Positions 49,471 through 62,893 are shown, numbered from the stretch's first letter. The stretch: DNA of 64,000 nucleotides from Mactra quadrangularis (GCA_025267735.1 CM046294.1:4994001-5058000), one strand, 5' to 3'. Translations and numbers: made by a program. The notes: a model not told the origin generated them from the letters alone.

Positions 49471-50927
49471 ACCACCGAAACGAGTCACGCTACTAATGAA
49501 AACTTTAGTTTATGCAGGAACCGAATAATATTGTGTCAAAATTTCCATTGATGCTCATTTAAACAAATATGTTATCACTGAAAATGTCCATAAAACGTCT
49601 GGTAATAGAAATGTTTTGAGTATATGGAATTCCCTATAATAAAATCTTCTATAATTATTCACTTATTTTTGTTTTACATGAATTCCTATATGATTCTCCA
49701 TTAACAAGTGAATCGTGGTACGATTCGTGAATCGCTACACATGAATCGTGGTTAGGATCGGATCGGCACTTGCTCAACGATCCACAGTCATAAATATCTA
49801 TGTCCAGGATTGAATCTCTGAACATAGTGTAAGACATACAGTATATCTATATCCAGGATCTATTATTTTAATCATAGAATAATTAACATACACAAGACTG
49901 ACTTACATATAACTAATTACTATTTTAGAAACTATAATGTAAATAAAATGTGTAACATAAATTGAAGGAATAAAAATAGTAATTCTTATTTTGTTGTACA
50001 TGGATTTTTCATGTCTAATTAACTTAATGGTCAATATTAGTCATTACTGAATGAAAGGTATTTTGAGTTCCAGTTCTATTAAATATGATAGAATTACAAT
50101 AATTTACAACACATAAAAATTGAAAATGTACCGCTCAATAACTTTAGTTTGCTTTGACCTATTGACACCAAATCTGGTGTATTGGTAGCTGAAATCAAGG
50201 GGCAGCTTGGGATTGCTACCCAATTGTCTGTGATCAAGGTCAAGGTCACTGTTGCTAAAATAGAAATTCAGTTTCCACGTAATTGCTTCATTTTGCATGT
50301 ATTGACTTTGTTGCTTTCAAATTAATGCTTTGTATCAATGTTGTTTTGTATTTGTAAATGTTTGGTACCCTTTTATTTATTTATTGCAGTGTTTCACCAT
50401 ATCCTTAGTACTAAACCTGTATGGTTTCTACGTAACCCTACATAGATCACAATCTGCATGCAACCAAAATAACAGCATCATTTTTCACCACTGCCATCTT
50501 TCATTTCTCATTCCTGTCACGTCAAAACTTGGTCGTTAAAAACTTGGATTCGTCGCATTGCGGCGCTTCTTGTTCTATCATGAAATATGATATTTATAAG
50601 AAATATAAATATATACATGTCAATTCTTTTCGCACGCTACGCGTGCAACATAGCATATATTATAAAACAATTCCTTCTTATTATTTTAAGATTTTAACAT
50701 GATTCAGCGGCTTTTAGAAAATTTTATAATATAATTATCTAGTTGCTTTATATTTCATACTCTGGAAAAGGATTGTTGAGGCTCTGAAAATGTGCATGAA
50801 TCCCTTAGAAATAACCAAAACTAAGGAATTTCCGGGGCCGCCGATCACCTGGTCCTCTGGTCAGGGTTTTGCACTGGACAATTCGAGGCCCTTACGACGC
50901 CTTGGAAACCCATTCTGCTTATTCATT

Positions 50928-50990
50928 TTACGCCTCCTCTAACTAGAATTTTCCGCCCCCTCTAACCAGAAATCCTGGATCCGCCCATGG
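50928..50990 (-). mobile_element. MITE family CAGGGGCGGATCCAGGA, end fragment
   Basis: AATCCTGGATCCGCCCATG matches the terminal repeat of copies a and b; the rest is lost. Confidence 0.6.
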
Positions 50991-51268
50991 TATGTAACAC
51001 ATCCATCACCTCTGCCTGCAATATGCACCAACACTCGAGCACCCACGCGCTCTCATAAACCTCACTCACTCACATACGCACTTATAAACTCAGGTCCAAC
51101 TTTTAATGTGGCATTCATTAACAATTCAATCATAAGACGAATTTATGTTTTAAGTACAAACATGCACGGCTTATTTAAACAGCTACTATATAATTCATAA
51201 AATAATGAGAAAAAAATGATGATTGTTTAGTCATCGATATATCTGACCTTCAATTTTCATAAAATTAT

Positions 51269-51551
51269 CAGGGGCGGATCCAGGATTTTTTTCTAGAGGG
51301 GGTCGGAGCTTTTTCTAAGGGTGGGGGTCCAAACTTTCGAACCACAACCACATTAAACACTGTTAGCAGAATAATGCAACATATTAATAATAAAAAATAC
51401 AAAACCATTAAATCTGTGTTAAGCACCAAGAAAAATTGCCTCATGCTACTTAAAAATTACTTACAGTCAAGAAATACACTAATGGACAGGTACATTTTTG
51501 AAATTCTAGGAGGTGGTCCGGACCCCCTGACCCCCGCTAGATCCGCCTATG
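51269..51551 (+). mobile_element. MITE family CAGGGGCGGATCCAGGA, copy b
   Basis: CAGGGGCGGATCCAGGA at left, AGATCCGCCTATG at right. Interior closely matches the copy at 30544. Lies 310 bp upstream of the esterase start codon. Confidence 0.8.
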
Positions 51552-51859
51552 ACTATAATATTTCATTTTTTTGGTGATATATTTAGTAACATCAAGTAGT
51601 CATATACCAGTGCACACGTTCTTTCAAGTTAGACATGAGTTATTTTCTTACACTTAATAAATCTCAACGCTCCAACAGTTTAAGGGTTAAACCATGTCAA
51701 GGTGTATTTCAAAATGTCTGTTAAATAGGTAAAATTATGCATATGTATTTCGAGACTTAATTATTTAGCTTTATATTGTAAACGCTACCGGAAGCATCTT
51801 ATGTGCTGTTTAAAATTAAATATTATACTAGGATTTAACGAGTTACATTTACAATCGTA

Positions 51860-54226
51860 ATGGCAGTGCGTCTAATTTTGTTAATAACCATTCTAGGGGC
51901 CACGCGGACTCCTTCACAGGTGACAGAATCAATTCAAGTACAAACGCCATCAGGGGAAATAATAGGATCCAGGGAGAGTTTTTTATTTGATGGAGAAACG
52001 TTCATGATTAGGAAGTTTATCGGTATACCATATGCAGAAAGTAGACGATTTACCAAGCCAGTGAAAAAGGGTCCTTTCAAGGAACCATTTAAAGCAATAT
52101 ATCCGGGAAAGCCATGTAAACAAAATACAAAGATGGAACCAGGATTGGAAATGATACCAAGCAGTGAAGATTGTCTTAGTTTGAATATATACATGCCTGA
52201 TACGGCATCACAGAACTATCCTAAAGCTGTCATGATATTTATATATGGTGGGTCGTTCCAAGTTGGTAGCCAAGATTGGTATGCATCGAACGCATTACCA
52301 GTTCTGAATGACGTCATATATGTGACGTTTAACTACAGAGTTGGTGTGCATGGATTTCTAGCTAGCAAAGCACACGGTTTACATGGCAACTATGGGTTAT
52401 GGGATCAACATATGGCTATACAATGGGTTCATGATAACATAGCTTCATTTGGCGGAGATCCAGATCACGTGACCCTTTTCGGAGAGTCAGCAGGGGCCGC
52501 TTCAGTAATGTATCAAGCAATGTACCCTGGAAGTAAGGGTTTGTTTAATCGTATTATCCTTCAAAGTGGCGTGGTTGGTTCGTTCTGGTCATATCAAGGT
52601 AATAGTGAATATCTCTTCAATAAAGTTCAGGATAGAACAGATTGCTCAAGTGACTCATTGTTTGATGAGTTTGATGACGTAGACGTGTTGTTATGCATGC
52701 GTTCAGAGCTCGTAGATTTGAATGAAGCCGACAGCGACTCACCAGCGGTCCGGGAGATGTACCTGCCTGTACAAGATAATGAATTCATCAATTATGACCC
52801 AGCAGACTTGTTCAACATGTCAAATCCTTCATCAGAGCAGGCTCTTAGTCAGTTTGCTAACTATGATGCAATTATTGGTGTAAACAGCCATGAAGGTGTA
52901 ATGGATTTAATGGAATTTGGAGAACAAAGTGGCGTTAACCTCAGTAATCTTGATAAAGGTTTGAAATTAAAAGATTTCGTAACGTTAGTGGATTATTTGA
53001 ACTATGCTGCTAATTTCTCACAAAATGATGCTGTTACTGACTCTATTATACATGAATATACTGACTGGTCTAAACCAAACAACGATATCTCCAGGCGGGA
53101 AAGTGTCCTTGACCTTATGTCAGACGTTCAATTCATTGTTCCCGCCATTTTGGCAGCAAACGCCCATTCTATGAAATCATCTGGTAAGAAAACGTACATG
53201 TACCGGTTTGACCAGCGTCCTAGCTACAGTACATCAGCAGAATGGGTGAATGGAGCAGACCATGCAGAAGAAATTGGTTTCGTCTTGGGTTTTCCTCCAG
53301 TGTTTATGTACGTGAGTGGGGTACAAAGTGGAGACCCCGCTTCAACACTTCCAACGAGTGAAGTACATTTTTCAGAACATCTTATGGAACTTTGGACTAA
53401 TTTTGCTAAATATGGGTAAGTTGGATTTAGATAATTTTCCATAATGAGTTAAACCAAGACAGCATTTGTACATTCGTAGTTTGTATAGTTACCAATATTA
53501 CGTCAAAACGGCGGGCAATGAAGTAGGCGACTTTCAGACTGAGTGTGATCACTATCAATACAGTTCTAGTAAAGCTCTACAACTTATGACGAAAAGCAAA
53601 GGTTCGTTTACATTCTGAAGATAACATGCCCTTGTGATAAATCTTGTACATATTCTGAATAAATTGAACTGAAACATACATAACTAATTGACAAGCATTG
53701 GTGATTGCAGCTGACAGAAATCGTTCAGTCTTATGAAATGAGAGCTATTTTTCTCACAATTTAATAAGCTAAATACAACTTATCAAACTTGACAAATATT
53801 TTTCATTACTTGTCAGTTAATTTATGAATGTTATAAATATTTCCTATTTTTCATTGTCACTGTCTGTAAAAGACAACTAAAACTGTCTTTATAGAGTTTT
53901 ATAACTGAATTGTCTCCCTTCTTTACCTTTACGCCATTATTTTCAGGAATCCAAATAATGAAAGTGAGCCAACAGTTTGGCCCGAGTATGATACAGAAGA
54001 TCAACACTTACTCGTACTTAAAGCAGATGTGAACCCACTTCCGGTTGAAGAGCACTTCCGGGGTAGAGAAGTAAATTTTTGGAGCCATGTTTACGTAGAA
54101 ATTGTTGACAAACTCCGAGAAGCAAAGGAATATTGTTCAAATGGAGCAGCAGTTTTCAATGGGCAAACATCGTCTAACTTTATCTTGTTCATCGCTGTTT
54201 TGATTTCTGTGTATGGTGTTTGGTAA
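51860..54226 (+). CDS. Cholinesterase-like carboxylesterase, secreted, possibly GPI-anchored
   Basis: Two exons, 51860-53415 and 53947-54226, join in frame (GG|G) to give 611 residues, the normal size for the cholinesterase/carboxylesterase-B family. Residues 1-20 are a signal peptide (MAVRLILLITILGATRTPSQ). Catalytic residues are all present: Ser210 in GESAG (208-212), Glu345 in GVNSHEG, and His468 in GADHAEEIGFVLG. The family block EDCLSLNIY (Cys105, likely paired with Cys86) is intact. The oxyanion-hole region reads IYGGSF rather than the common HGGGF. The C-terminal end is a hydrophobic run of about 17 residues (NFILFIAVLISVYGVW) after a small polar linker, which fits a GPI-anchor signal or a short membrane anchor. 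It should hydrolyse carboxyl esters outside the cell; choline specificity cannot be claimed. The first exon carries nearly the whole domain, so the gene is intron-poor. Neuroligin-type loss of the serine is excluded. Confidence 0.92.
53416..53946 (+). other. Intron of the esterase gene
   Basis: 531 bp, donor GG|GTAAG, acceptor TTTTCAG|G. No repeat recognised inside. Confidence 0.85.
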
Positions 54227-54648
54227 AACTTGTTCATACTAGTGAAATGGCTGTGTTTCATATAAGATATGTGTTGTGTACATCAATTTAACCTAGATAG
54301 TTTTGAATCAACATGAGTAGAACCAACATAAGTTGGAGGATCTTGATTTTTATACATATTTTTGTACTATGTACATAAATTCAATACACTCCGAAAGTCT
54401 TTGGACAAAACCCTGTTTATAGGACGAGCCATTACTCACAGTTACTCATGTAAAAAGAAAGAAGAGTTATCTAAGCAAATGCCAATTTGATATCAACATT
54501 AATTGGCTTGTAAATATATAGTACCCAACAAAAGTTTGGAGACATTTTCAGGTTGTAGGTCTACTTAAATAGCTTTTATCTAAATTTTAGTAACTGTTTA
54601 GTTTGATATACTTTGTAGTTATGCATTATATTTTTGGTTATCTTTATA

Positions 54649-54833
54649 CAGTAAAACTCGGATATAACATACTCGGTTATAACATACACTCGGTTACAAC
54701 ATACAATTTTTTCTGGCCCTTTTTTCATGCTTATATATAACATACTTAGTATGCTATATGGATATAACATACCTCGGTTATAACATACCTTATTTCTATG
54801 GCCCAGCGAGTATGTTATATCCGAGTTTTACTG
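54649..54833. mobile_element. Pogo/Tigger-type MITE
   Basis: Perfect TIRs CAGTAAAACTCGGATATAAC and its reverse complement at the right, flanked by TA on both sides. Internal TATAACATAC units repeat. 185 bp. Confidence 0.85.
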
Positions 54834-54890
54834 TAATTATAACTAAAATTACAAAAATAGCACAAAAGCTATGATATGGAAAATAATTAC

Positions 54891-54896
54891 AATAAA
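54891..54896 (+). terminator. Possible polyadenylation signal for the esterase
   Basis: First AATAAA I see after the stop (665 bp downstream, beyond the MITE). Weak assignment. Confidence 0.2.
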
Positions 54897-55704
54897 TGTG
54901 GTTTTGGAGGCTCTAGTGTGTCATATGCTGAATCTTATAAATGGGTTGCATTCATGAAAATTCTTTGCATTCTATCACAAGCCATATATTAATCAAAGCG
55001 CTAAAGGCACTGGAGTTGTTCGACAGAGAAAACATGTTGTGCTTCGGTCACTTAATGTGCTCAAAAATGTGACAAAATATGTAGAATAAGTAGAATTTCG
55101 TTTCTTGAAACATAGACTGCAGAGCTTTCGTTGTATGAAATGTATCTTCAAATTGGTGCCATTTGTACTTGTAAACTATACATGAAAATCCAATTTTAAT
55201 TCGATTATCAAAAATACCGATTATATCCCAATGTTCAGGTAAATCTAATTTAGAAATTGATCACAATGCATACTCCTATAATTGCACAGGTATAATAACC
55301 ATAGAGGAGTACAGGGAAATACAATTGAATGTTCATACAAATTAATTGTATATGTTACTAATATGTATATATGGATAAGTATTCCTGTAGTTATAAGCCA
55401 GCATCTTTTACAATTTAATCATCATGATTTTATCTTTTTAAAAAAAGAAGAAAAAAACATACAACGGTTTTATATTCATGTATACGCCGCACTACTTCTA
55501 GCGCGTTGTTGTTGTGCGATATGAGTTAAGCGTCTGAGCCAAGATATGTTTTATCGTCTACGTATAGAATGAAAGATTAATGCGTCACGCCCTTTCAAAT
55601 TGGGATTCACCACAGGGAATCTTCACTGTCGTATATATTTTCAGTGTTTGGTTAAATATAATTATTACAATTTAATTATTAAAACCTTTCTCAGTCATAC
55701 ACAT

Positions 55705-55935
55705 GCTTGAAGATTTGAGTTCCTTCATGCACCTCAAAATGCAGATTTTGTAGTAAGCTTGCTATACTGATTTCTCAAAATTGGCGTATATAGTTGTTCT
55801 TCGAACAATTAATGAAAACTGTATATCATAGGTTTAAAGAGTTGAGCTCCGTCGTGTACCTAAAAAAAGTAGAATCCGTAGTAAGGTTGCTACACTCTCA
55901 CATTGGCGTATATAGTTGTTTGACAAGCGAACAAC
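55705..55935 (+). repeat. Direct duplication of about 110 bp
   Basis: Two diverged copies share TTGGCGTATATAGTTGTT, GAGTTCCTTCATG/GAGCTCCGTCGTG and GTAGTAAGNTTGCTA. Confidence 0.65.
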
Positions 55936-56725
55936 TAAAAATAATGATTTAGCAAAAATTATCATCAAAATTCAAGAGTGATAGTCTTATGTCTCCAACT
56001 TTTTTTTGTGGGTACTGTATGTTTAAACTACGTAACATAAATGAGTTTTTTTTTTCAAAAAGTAAAATTGAATTCCTTATGCACGATTTTTTTCTCAAAG
56101 TTTCATTAGCATAAGAACTTTTTGACAGCGCTGTAATTACCTATTTGTTTTATATATAAGATAAATAATCGGAAATCAGATTAATTTTCAGTTGGCCAAC
56201 CGAAAATAAGAAAATGATGGTCAACTATTTGAATTAATTCTCAAGCGAGTATTTTGACAAAATTTCTTTGTGATTTGGTCTTTTGGATGCATGACCAATA
56301 TTAAATTATACTTTTTGAAATTTGTGTACAAAAATTCGTGAGATATAGACGTATACACTTTAAGATAAAAAATATTAGTTATTTTATATTACTATATTAC
56401 ATGTAATACAATTTATGCAGTTACTTAGACAAGTAAAAATGCGGGACTATTTCCAATATGTATCAGGTAATAATGTATTACACTGTATATTATTATTTGA
56501 ACTTGCTACTTTTTCAACTTTTTTAACCCAAGTGTATCAAAAATCCAAATCTTTTCCACAATGGTTTTCGAACTAAACTGTACTTTCAGATGTACCGATC
56601 TGTCATTCCTACCCACCTGTCTCACGGCGTCTTACAACCGGGACTTATCTCTCTCCTCACCCAGAATCACACTATACCCGCGGCTACAGTATTCGCTCGT
56701 AGATATGTTTGTCTATGATATATAC

Positions 56726-56889
56726 AGTCTACGAAATTATTGGGTGTCGGGTTGCCCGGGACAACAACTTTTTTTGTCCGAACAAACAACAATTTCTTTT
56801 GGGCAACCGAAGTTCGGCAAAAGAGATATACTGCTTGTTCTAAAATTATCTGTTCGTACAACCACTTTCATATCCCGATTTCATAGACT
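56726..56889 (-). mobile_element. MITE family AGTCTACGAAATTAG, copy d
   Basis: TIRs TATACAGTCTACGAAAT and ATTTCATAGACTGTATA, the longest ends in the family here; internal GGTTGCCC and GTTCGTACAACCAC. Opposite orientation to the copy at 20871. Flanking TA fits a Tc1/mariner-like origin. Confidence 0.8.
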
Positions 56890-57879
56890 GTATACTGTAC
56901 AAATACTGACTCTAACACATTAGCATATGATGTCGTGTTTACCTATATCAATAAAGTCATCTTACAATGAAGTCAATGAATGGTACCAAATGCTTTCACA
57001 ATGTTCAGTCATACCGCGGCGGTCAATTATATCACTTGTGAGGCTTTGATTCAACCTGACAAATGAAACGATTCTGATTTATGAAAACATAACCGAAACT
57101 TAAACAGACAAACAAGATGGAATTTATCATTTTCACAATATTTATGAAACTGCTAAAATATAACACGCGTATGTTGCCACACATACGTTGTATTGTAAAT
57201 TGCGTCGGTTGTAAAAAATCTAACAATTAATTTGATATTTTGGTGTATGACAAAAAATCTTGTCACACATAGCTTCTTTCATTCTCAAAAATGAAAAATG
57301 TCCGATTAAATGAACAGAACCTAGATAATCTGTTCCAAATACAACTTAGTATAATATGTGGATGAAATTTTTTACTCAAAGCTATTGTCTCCATTTCCAA
57401 ATGTTCCCTTTCTAGATTTTTCTTACACGTCAAACATTTCTTTTATTTTATTTTTGGAAAACATTTCAACTTGATTTATGCCTACTGCCATTGTCTTTAT
57501 TTAAATTGTTTTAGACTGGTGAAACTCATGTACTTTTGAACAGGTTTAAAAATAGGTTTATTGAAAGCTTCTCTCAATAAATGCAGACTGACAAATATCG
57601 ATGACATTCAAAGCGCATACAATGTCACTATTGATAAGCCTTTCTTAGAGATTGACATTTTTCTTTTTTTTTGCAGCAGCAGCTTTCAACTTGGAAGTTG
57701 TCAAACTCTCATCTTTATGGTGATATTTCAGAACATCCATTAGAATTGATACTATTGTCCGTAATGCATCTGAACCTCGAATGTTCGATTACCTTATAAG
57801 ATCTTATTATTATGTGGTTTAGTAATGACTATTTCACGTCCAGTCTGCTCTACTCTGCTCTATATCAAGAAGGGCAGTT

Positions 57880-57975
57880 TCAGTCACTCATGTCGAATGA
57901 CTGCCTCTTCAGAGATAGTTAGTAGGTCGACTGCCTGTTGTGGTATGAATAAAATGATAAAGACCAACGTAAAGC
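57880..57975 (+). mobile_element. SINE family 2, diverged fragment
   Basis: CTTCAGAGATAGTTAGTAGG, TCGACTGCC, similar to 45845-45966. Confidence 0.4.
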
Positions 57976-60900
57976 ACCCTGAAATCAAAGCGAAAACTTT
58001 TTCAAACCTTTAACTGAATGAAAAAGAATGGAAATGTTAAAATATATATGAACGTAACGATTTACCAAAAGCCAAAAGTTATGTTCGGTATGAAATTAAA
58101 TCTGAAAGTAAGCATTGTATAACAACTTAAATGACAGTCACAACGAATAAGTCAATTTGTGCATCTTTAAATCTTCCTTTTGTTTCATATCAGAACAAAA
58201 ATGTCTTGTCTGTCGAGTGCATGTATGATAACAAACCTCGCCATTTAGTTTTGTCATTTTCAAAACTATTATTTTTCTTGATTGTCACGCTATGAAAAGC
58301 TATTTCCAGTTGCGGATATTAATTGCATTTTCATCGCCAATTTCTATTATTGGTGGTCACAGCATGATAGTTGTAAATGTAATTCTCTAGAAATATTGCT
58401 GTTAACTGAAGTATCTGATGGAGTTCGGTAACAACGATAAGAAATTTTTCTGATTTTCTTGTCTATTTAATACCTTAACACATTAAATAGACTGATCTCT
58501 TTAAGTCATACTTCTAATTTGAAAATTTCCATATTTCCTTTTTTTGATTTTTAACTCGAGTTGGGACAGATAAACATATTCAGTTAAGTAATTCACTTGA
58601 ACTACGATGTGTTCGTTAAGAAGAAAGGTAATAATTGAACCAAATTATTTAGGTATTTTTGTTATAAAGAATAATGCACATTGTATGCGTTATTAAAATG
58701 ACTGTGTGTTATGATTCGTATCAGACATTTACAGGTACAATTTTGTCATCGAAGAGTATAAATCAGACAGTAGTGCGTACATAGTCTCTTATTATACAAG
58801 AATTTAAAAAAAAGCGACTTAATGGTGAAAAAACGACGACTTCGACATTGATTTGTTCAAATTCACATGATATTCTTTTTCATATTATATCCTTGGACAT
58901 CTTCATTTCAGCATGTGCTCGAGTTCTTAAGTGCATGTGGTCAATACTAAATCAAATAACTCTGAACAAAATGTGTTTGTAATATAGAAAATATTTCACT
59001 TTTCATAATTGTATTGCAGCACAAATATGAACATAGTCAAATGTACTAAAAGGTGGAAGCAAACATATCAGGAACAGCAACAGTGATAAAACACAGACCT
59101 ACCACAAAACCAAAAAAGCATTGAAGAGTTTTTAGATTTTTAAACTTTAGTTAAAAAGTGACACCACAAACAAATAAAAAATCCAAGAAACTAAGCGGTT
59201 CACATGCACTAGCAGATAGAGTCACTTATCAGTAGCCTCTACAATTATACATGTATACATTCTTGCTATGTTGGCAGAAATTTGTTCTTAACATTTATTT
59301 ATCATCGAATATTTAAATACAGACAATTATATCACCGAAAATTTGAATACAGAAAATATTGATGTGATACATTCTCTGCTATAACTTATGACGCTCAAAC
59401 TACAAAAATGTCAAGTAAACACAGAATTGACAGTCACATGGCATAAAATCGTGAATAATTATGTATACAGAAGTCATAATATGTAAATTATATACTACAG
59501 GAAGACTAGAGAAATGTCAGCCCTCCACACTATATGTTGCTATATTAGCATTTACAGACATTATACAAAAAGGGGCAACTACAGTTTTTCTTTTTAAAAT
59601 TAAAAAAAAGATTGGCTTTAAGTCGACTCTACACCGAGTTATAAATATAATTTTTAAAATCCATTTGTATTGTTGTTCTAAAATCATGTGTATTACCATA
59701 CTCAAGTTAACTATGTATTTAAGAAACATACTTTGCAAGTTGGGACAAATAACGATGTACATTAATGTGTAAATACTTCGCCAAAACAAATTGTCTATGT
59801 ATTCATTCTTGTACAATTGCAAATGTTAATCAATTCTATATATGTCTGGATAAATTTCTCATACATCAATGTTTATAATTTAAAACATACATCACTGTTT
59901 AAATAAAGCTACATATAACTAATGTATATTTATTAAACTATCCAGAAATAGTTAAGTTTAACGTAATGTTCGTCTATTTTAGACAATCAAGACAGATATA
60001 TCAGTTATGTTTCACCTTTACGTATTTTAGAGTCTGAAGTATGAATGAATGTCTCCTCGGCTATCACTAGCGTGTGAAAAATAAGTTCCACACTGTCTGA
60101 AAGTTGGAGACAAATTTAATAAAATATTCAAACTAAACTGACAATCATATGATATAGCTTTAACAATGTAAACTTATGACAATGTCAAAATTGATACAAA
60201 TATGATTACAAATATGTTTCTATTTTTAGCAATATATAACAACTTTCAAAACGTATCATAGGCTATATCCTATTGAAACTATGAGATTATGGTTCAGTAA
60301 ATAGTAAAAGTAGGATAAGAACTCATTGGCCAGGGTTAAGTTCAAAGCTAGCCCAGGACATACATTTCCTTGAACATTGACAATATTATCAATTTCATTA
60401 CATACAGCCAAATCAGATTGATGTGCAAGTGCAGGAAGAAAATAACAAAAAAGACAAAAGACGTTTAGTTAATGTAATGCATCTGCCTCACAACTTAGCC
60501 ATATCACGATTAACAAGATCAGCATTGATTGTCGCTCTAACGGTAAGATAGAAAAGAAAGAAGTCAACAAAAGATGTTTCTTTTGTTATCAATTATTAAA
60601 ACCCTAAACAACTCCCTAGTCACAATGCTATTAAACGTTTTCCACATTAAGTGTCTCTATACCGTAGTTTATCAACGTAATGTGACATCCCCGCGATATA
60701 TCTATAACCTTTAAGTTGCCTCTTGTAATAATTAAATCACAAAATATGCAAATAAAAACATAAGGACAAAATCCATACGGCATCAGGGTCGATACTAATT
60801 GGCACGGATGCTCATTAAGTAAGATTGTAAGACAGTATTCTGATTTTTATTCTTTGATTACCTCATCATTAATAGATTTAGTGTTAGTGGAAATGACTTA

Positions 60901-62219
60901 ATTACATACATTTCTATCAATATTGATGTATTGATTGTGTATTTTCCTCAATTTCATATCGATTCTAATTTTGGCATACATATTATTAAAAATGTGTCTA
61001 AATTCTTATTTTCAAATGAATCCAGTTTATATAATTATGGAAGCAAATCTGCTATATTATTGAACGTTTCCGTCATCTTCCAGGAACGATTCTACTGTAC
61101 AAAATAATTATATAGACACATAAACACATTCTAAATTAAAGCACCTCATGTTACACGGACGTAGAAAAAAACTGACGACCGGCATGGTTTCGGATGATGT
61201 TTTTGATATGGTTAAAACAACAGTGAATTATACTTTAGAATTGTTATTGTTTTAAAAGACAAACTAAGTAAATCACAAAGAACTACATGTACCATCATTT
61301 ATTTTTCTGTATAGTTTTATCTGTGCTAAGATAAACAAATACCAGCAAAAATATAAATCACCTAGAATCTAACTTTAGACTTAACTAAATTTGTTTAACA
61401 AACGTGAGGGTTTGTAGAGACTGTTTTCTAATTTTGTTAACAGCCATTTTAGTTTGCTTACATAACTTATCAACGGTTTTTAAATCCCGAAGTACATGTA
61501 TAGCTCGTTTAAGCGATTATTCGAGTATAAACATGCCTTCAACCCCTTAGGTATTTGTTTATGTAATTTGTTTGTGATGTCCTTTTTATAACAAAAGTTT
61601 AAAATTTTAAAAACACTCTCCTTTGCTTTTTGCTGTGTGGAGGGCCTGTTTTATACTTTTTCTGTTCCTGATATTTTTTCACGTAATTTGATTATTTATT
61701 TAATGACAGATGGCATAAATTGAATTTCCTTTGCAATTATTCTAGCGACAATAATACATGTTACCAAAATGCAAATGTTAAAGAAATAAATGCAGGTAAA
61801 TTAGTTGTTATTTTCTCAAGAGCGTGAATGATGATGCAATCACTAGTTACAACAGACGATGTTTTACAACACATAGTATATTATGTTTTAAAATACGGGT
61901 TTATAGTTATTTTGACGTTTCAATGTGTTACCAAGAAGTTTTTTGGCATTAAAGCTTTTATAAACATTTCTTTGTAAGATCACACATCCATCATGTGTCC
62001 ATGTAAACATACACATGAATAAACTTGATTAGTAGCTAAATGGTTTACACAAAATAATTCTGCTGTGATTAAGATGTACAGTTGTATAATGAACAAGTTT
62101 ACTCTCTTTTTTCAGCAAAACAGCTACACATTGACTAGATTTAATATTTATAGTATTGACATTTAAATAATTTATACATAATCTAATAGCATACTGCTTG
62201 TATTTTCAGACTTCCTAAT

Positions 62220-62391
62220 TTGATTTGCAAGTCATCAAAATCGCGTAAGAATCTGTCAAGTCGTTTTTACACAAATCGTTTTGAATGTCAGAACCAAAAT
62301 TCCATGAATGGCACGTGCGTTTGTAATAGTTCTATTGTCATAAACAGCTTTTCTTTTAAATATACAGTACGAAATAATACTAAATTATGTT
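62220..62391 (+). other. Cys-containing open segment after an acceptor; possible exon or exon remnant
   Basis: After TATTTTCAG the frame is open for 56 codons to TGA. Part of the product, FECQNQNSMNGTCVCNS, resembles the C-x-NGTCVC section of an EGF-like module. A weak donor (GTTTGTAATAG) lies inside. No partner exon was found. Low support. Confidence 0.18.
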
Positions 62392-62789
62392 GATTAACCT
62401 AGTTCACCCAATCCACTAACCATTTCCTTTAGAGAGAAGTTGTGACGATTCAGCTACTTCATTATGCTAAGGATAAGGAATGCACAAAAGATATACTATC
62501 GCGCTGATCTGATCACCCTCTTTGTGTATCGTATTATTGAATACAAATTGTTTAATGGATATTTGTGTGTTCTCCTTCTGGTAAAATATTATTAAGTAAT
62601 AAATCCATTGTAATTTCATCAATAGAAAACTTAATGCTGACAAATCGAGGACAACACATTGCATTATATCCTCCTCTGTTTTCATATCGACATGAATTTT
62701 ATACCGTGTAGTCAGTGAGTGGTTTTATGACTGGTTCTATTATATTTCATATTTATTTTGTAGAAAAATGTCTTGGATTTCTCATTTCT

Positions 62790-62893
62790 AAATGACGATT
62801 CTTATCTTGGCAACGTGTTCGAATCTCTCGAATTTCTAAGAGCAAGAAATTTACTGGGTATTGCCTAACTGAACACAGGTGTAATTGGGTAAT
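62790..62893 (+). mobile_element. SINE family 1, fragment
   Basis: B box GTTCGAATCTC followed by AGAGCAAGAAATTTACTGG and an ACAGGTGTAATTGGGT block. Confidence 0.5.

Larger units (their letters stand above)
36281..51268. other. Intergenic region between LRRC34 and the esterase
   Basis: These genes point away from each other. The interval holds the TIR element, foldback, hairpin, tRNA-like sequences and candidate exons listed separately. No well-supported gene. Confidence 0.5.

Noticed and set aside
51374..51577. 67-codon open frame and its near copy at 30648
   Set aside because: Both lie inside copies of the same MITE and mirror its sequence; they are not host genes.
59461..59822. Overlapping 100-codon open frames on both strands
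   Set aside because: AT-rich, low-complexity composition with no recognisable domain, splice context or motif; no reason to call either.
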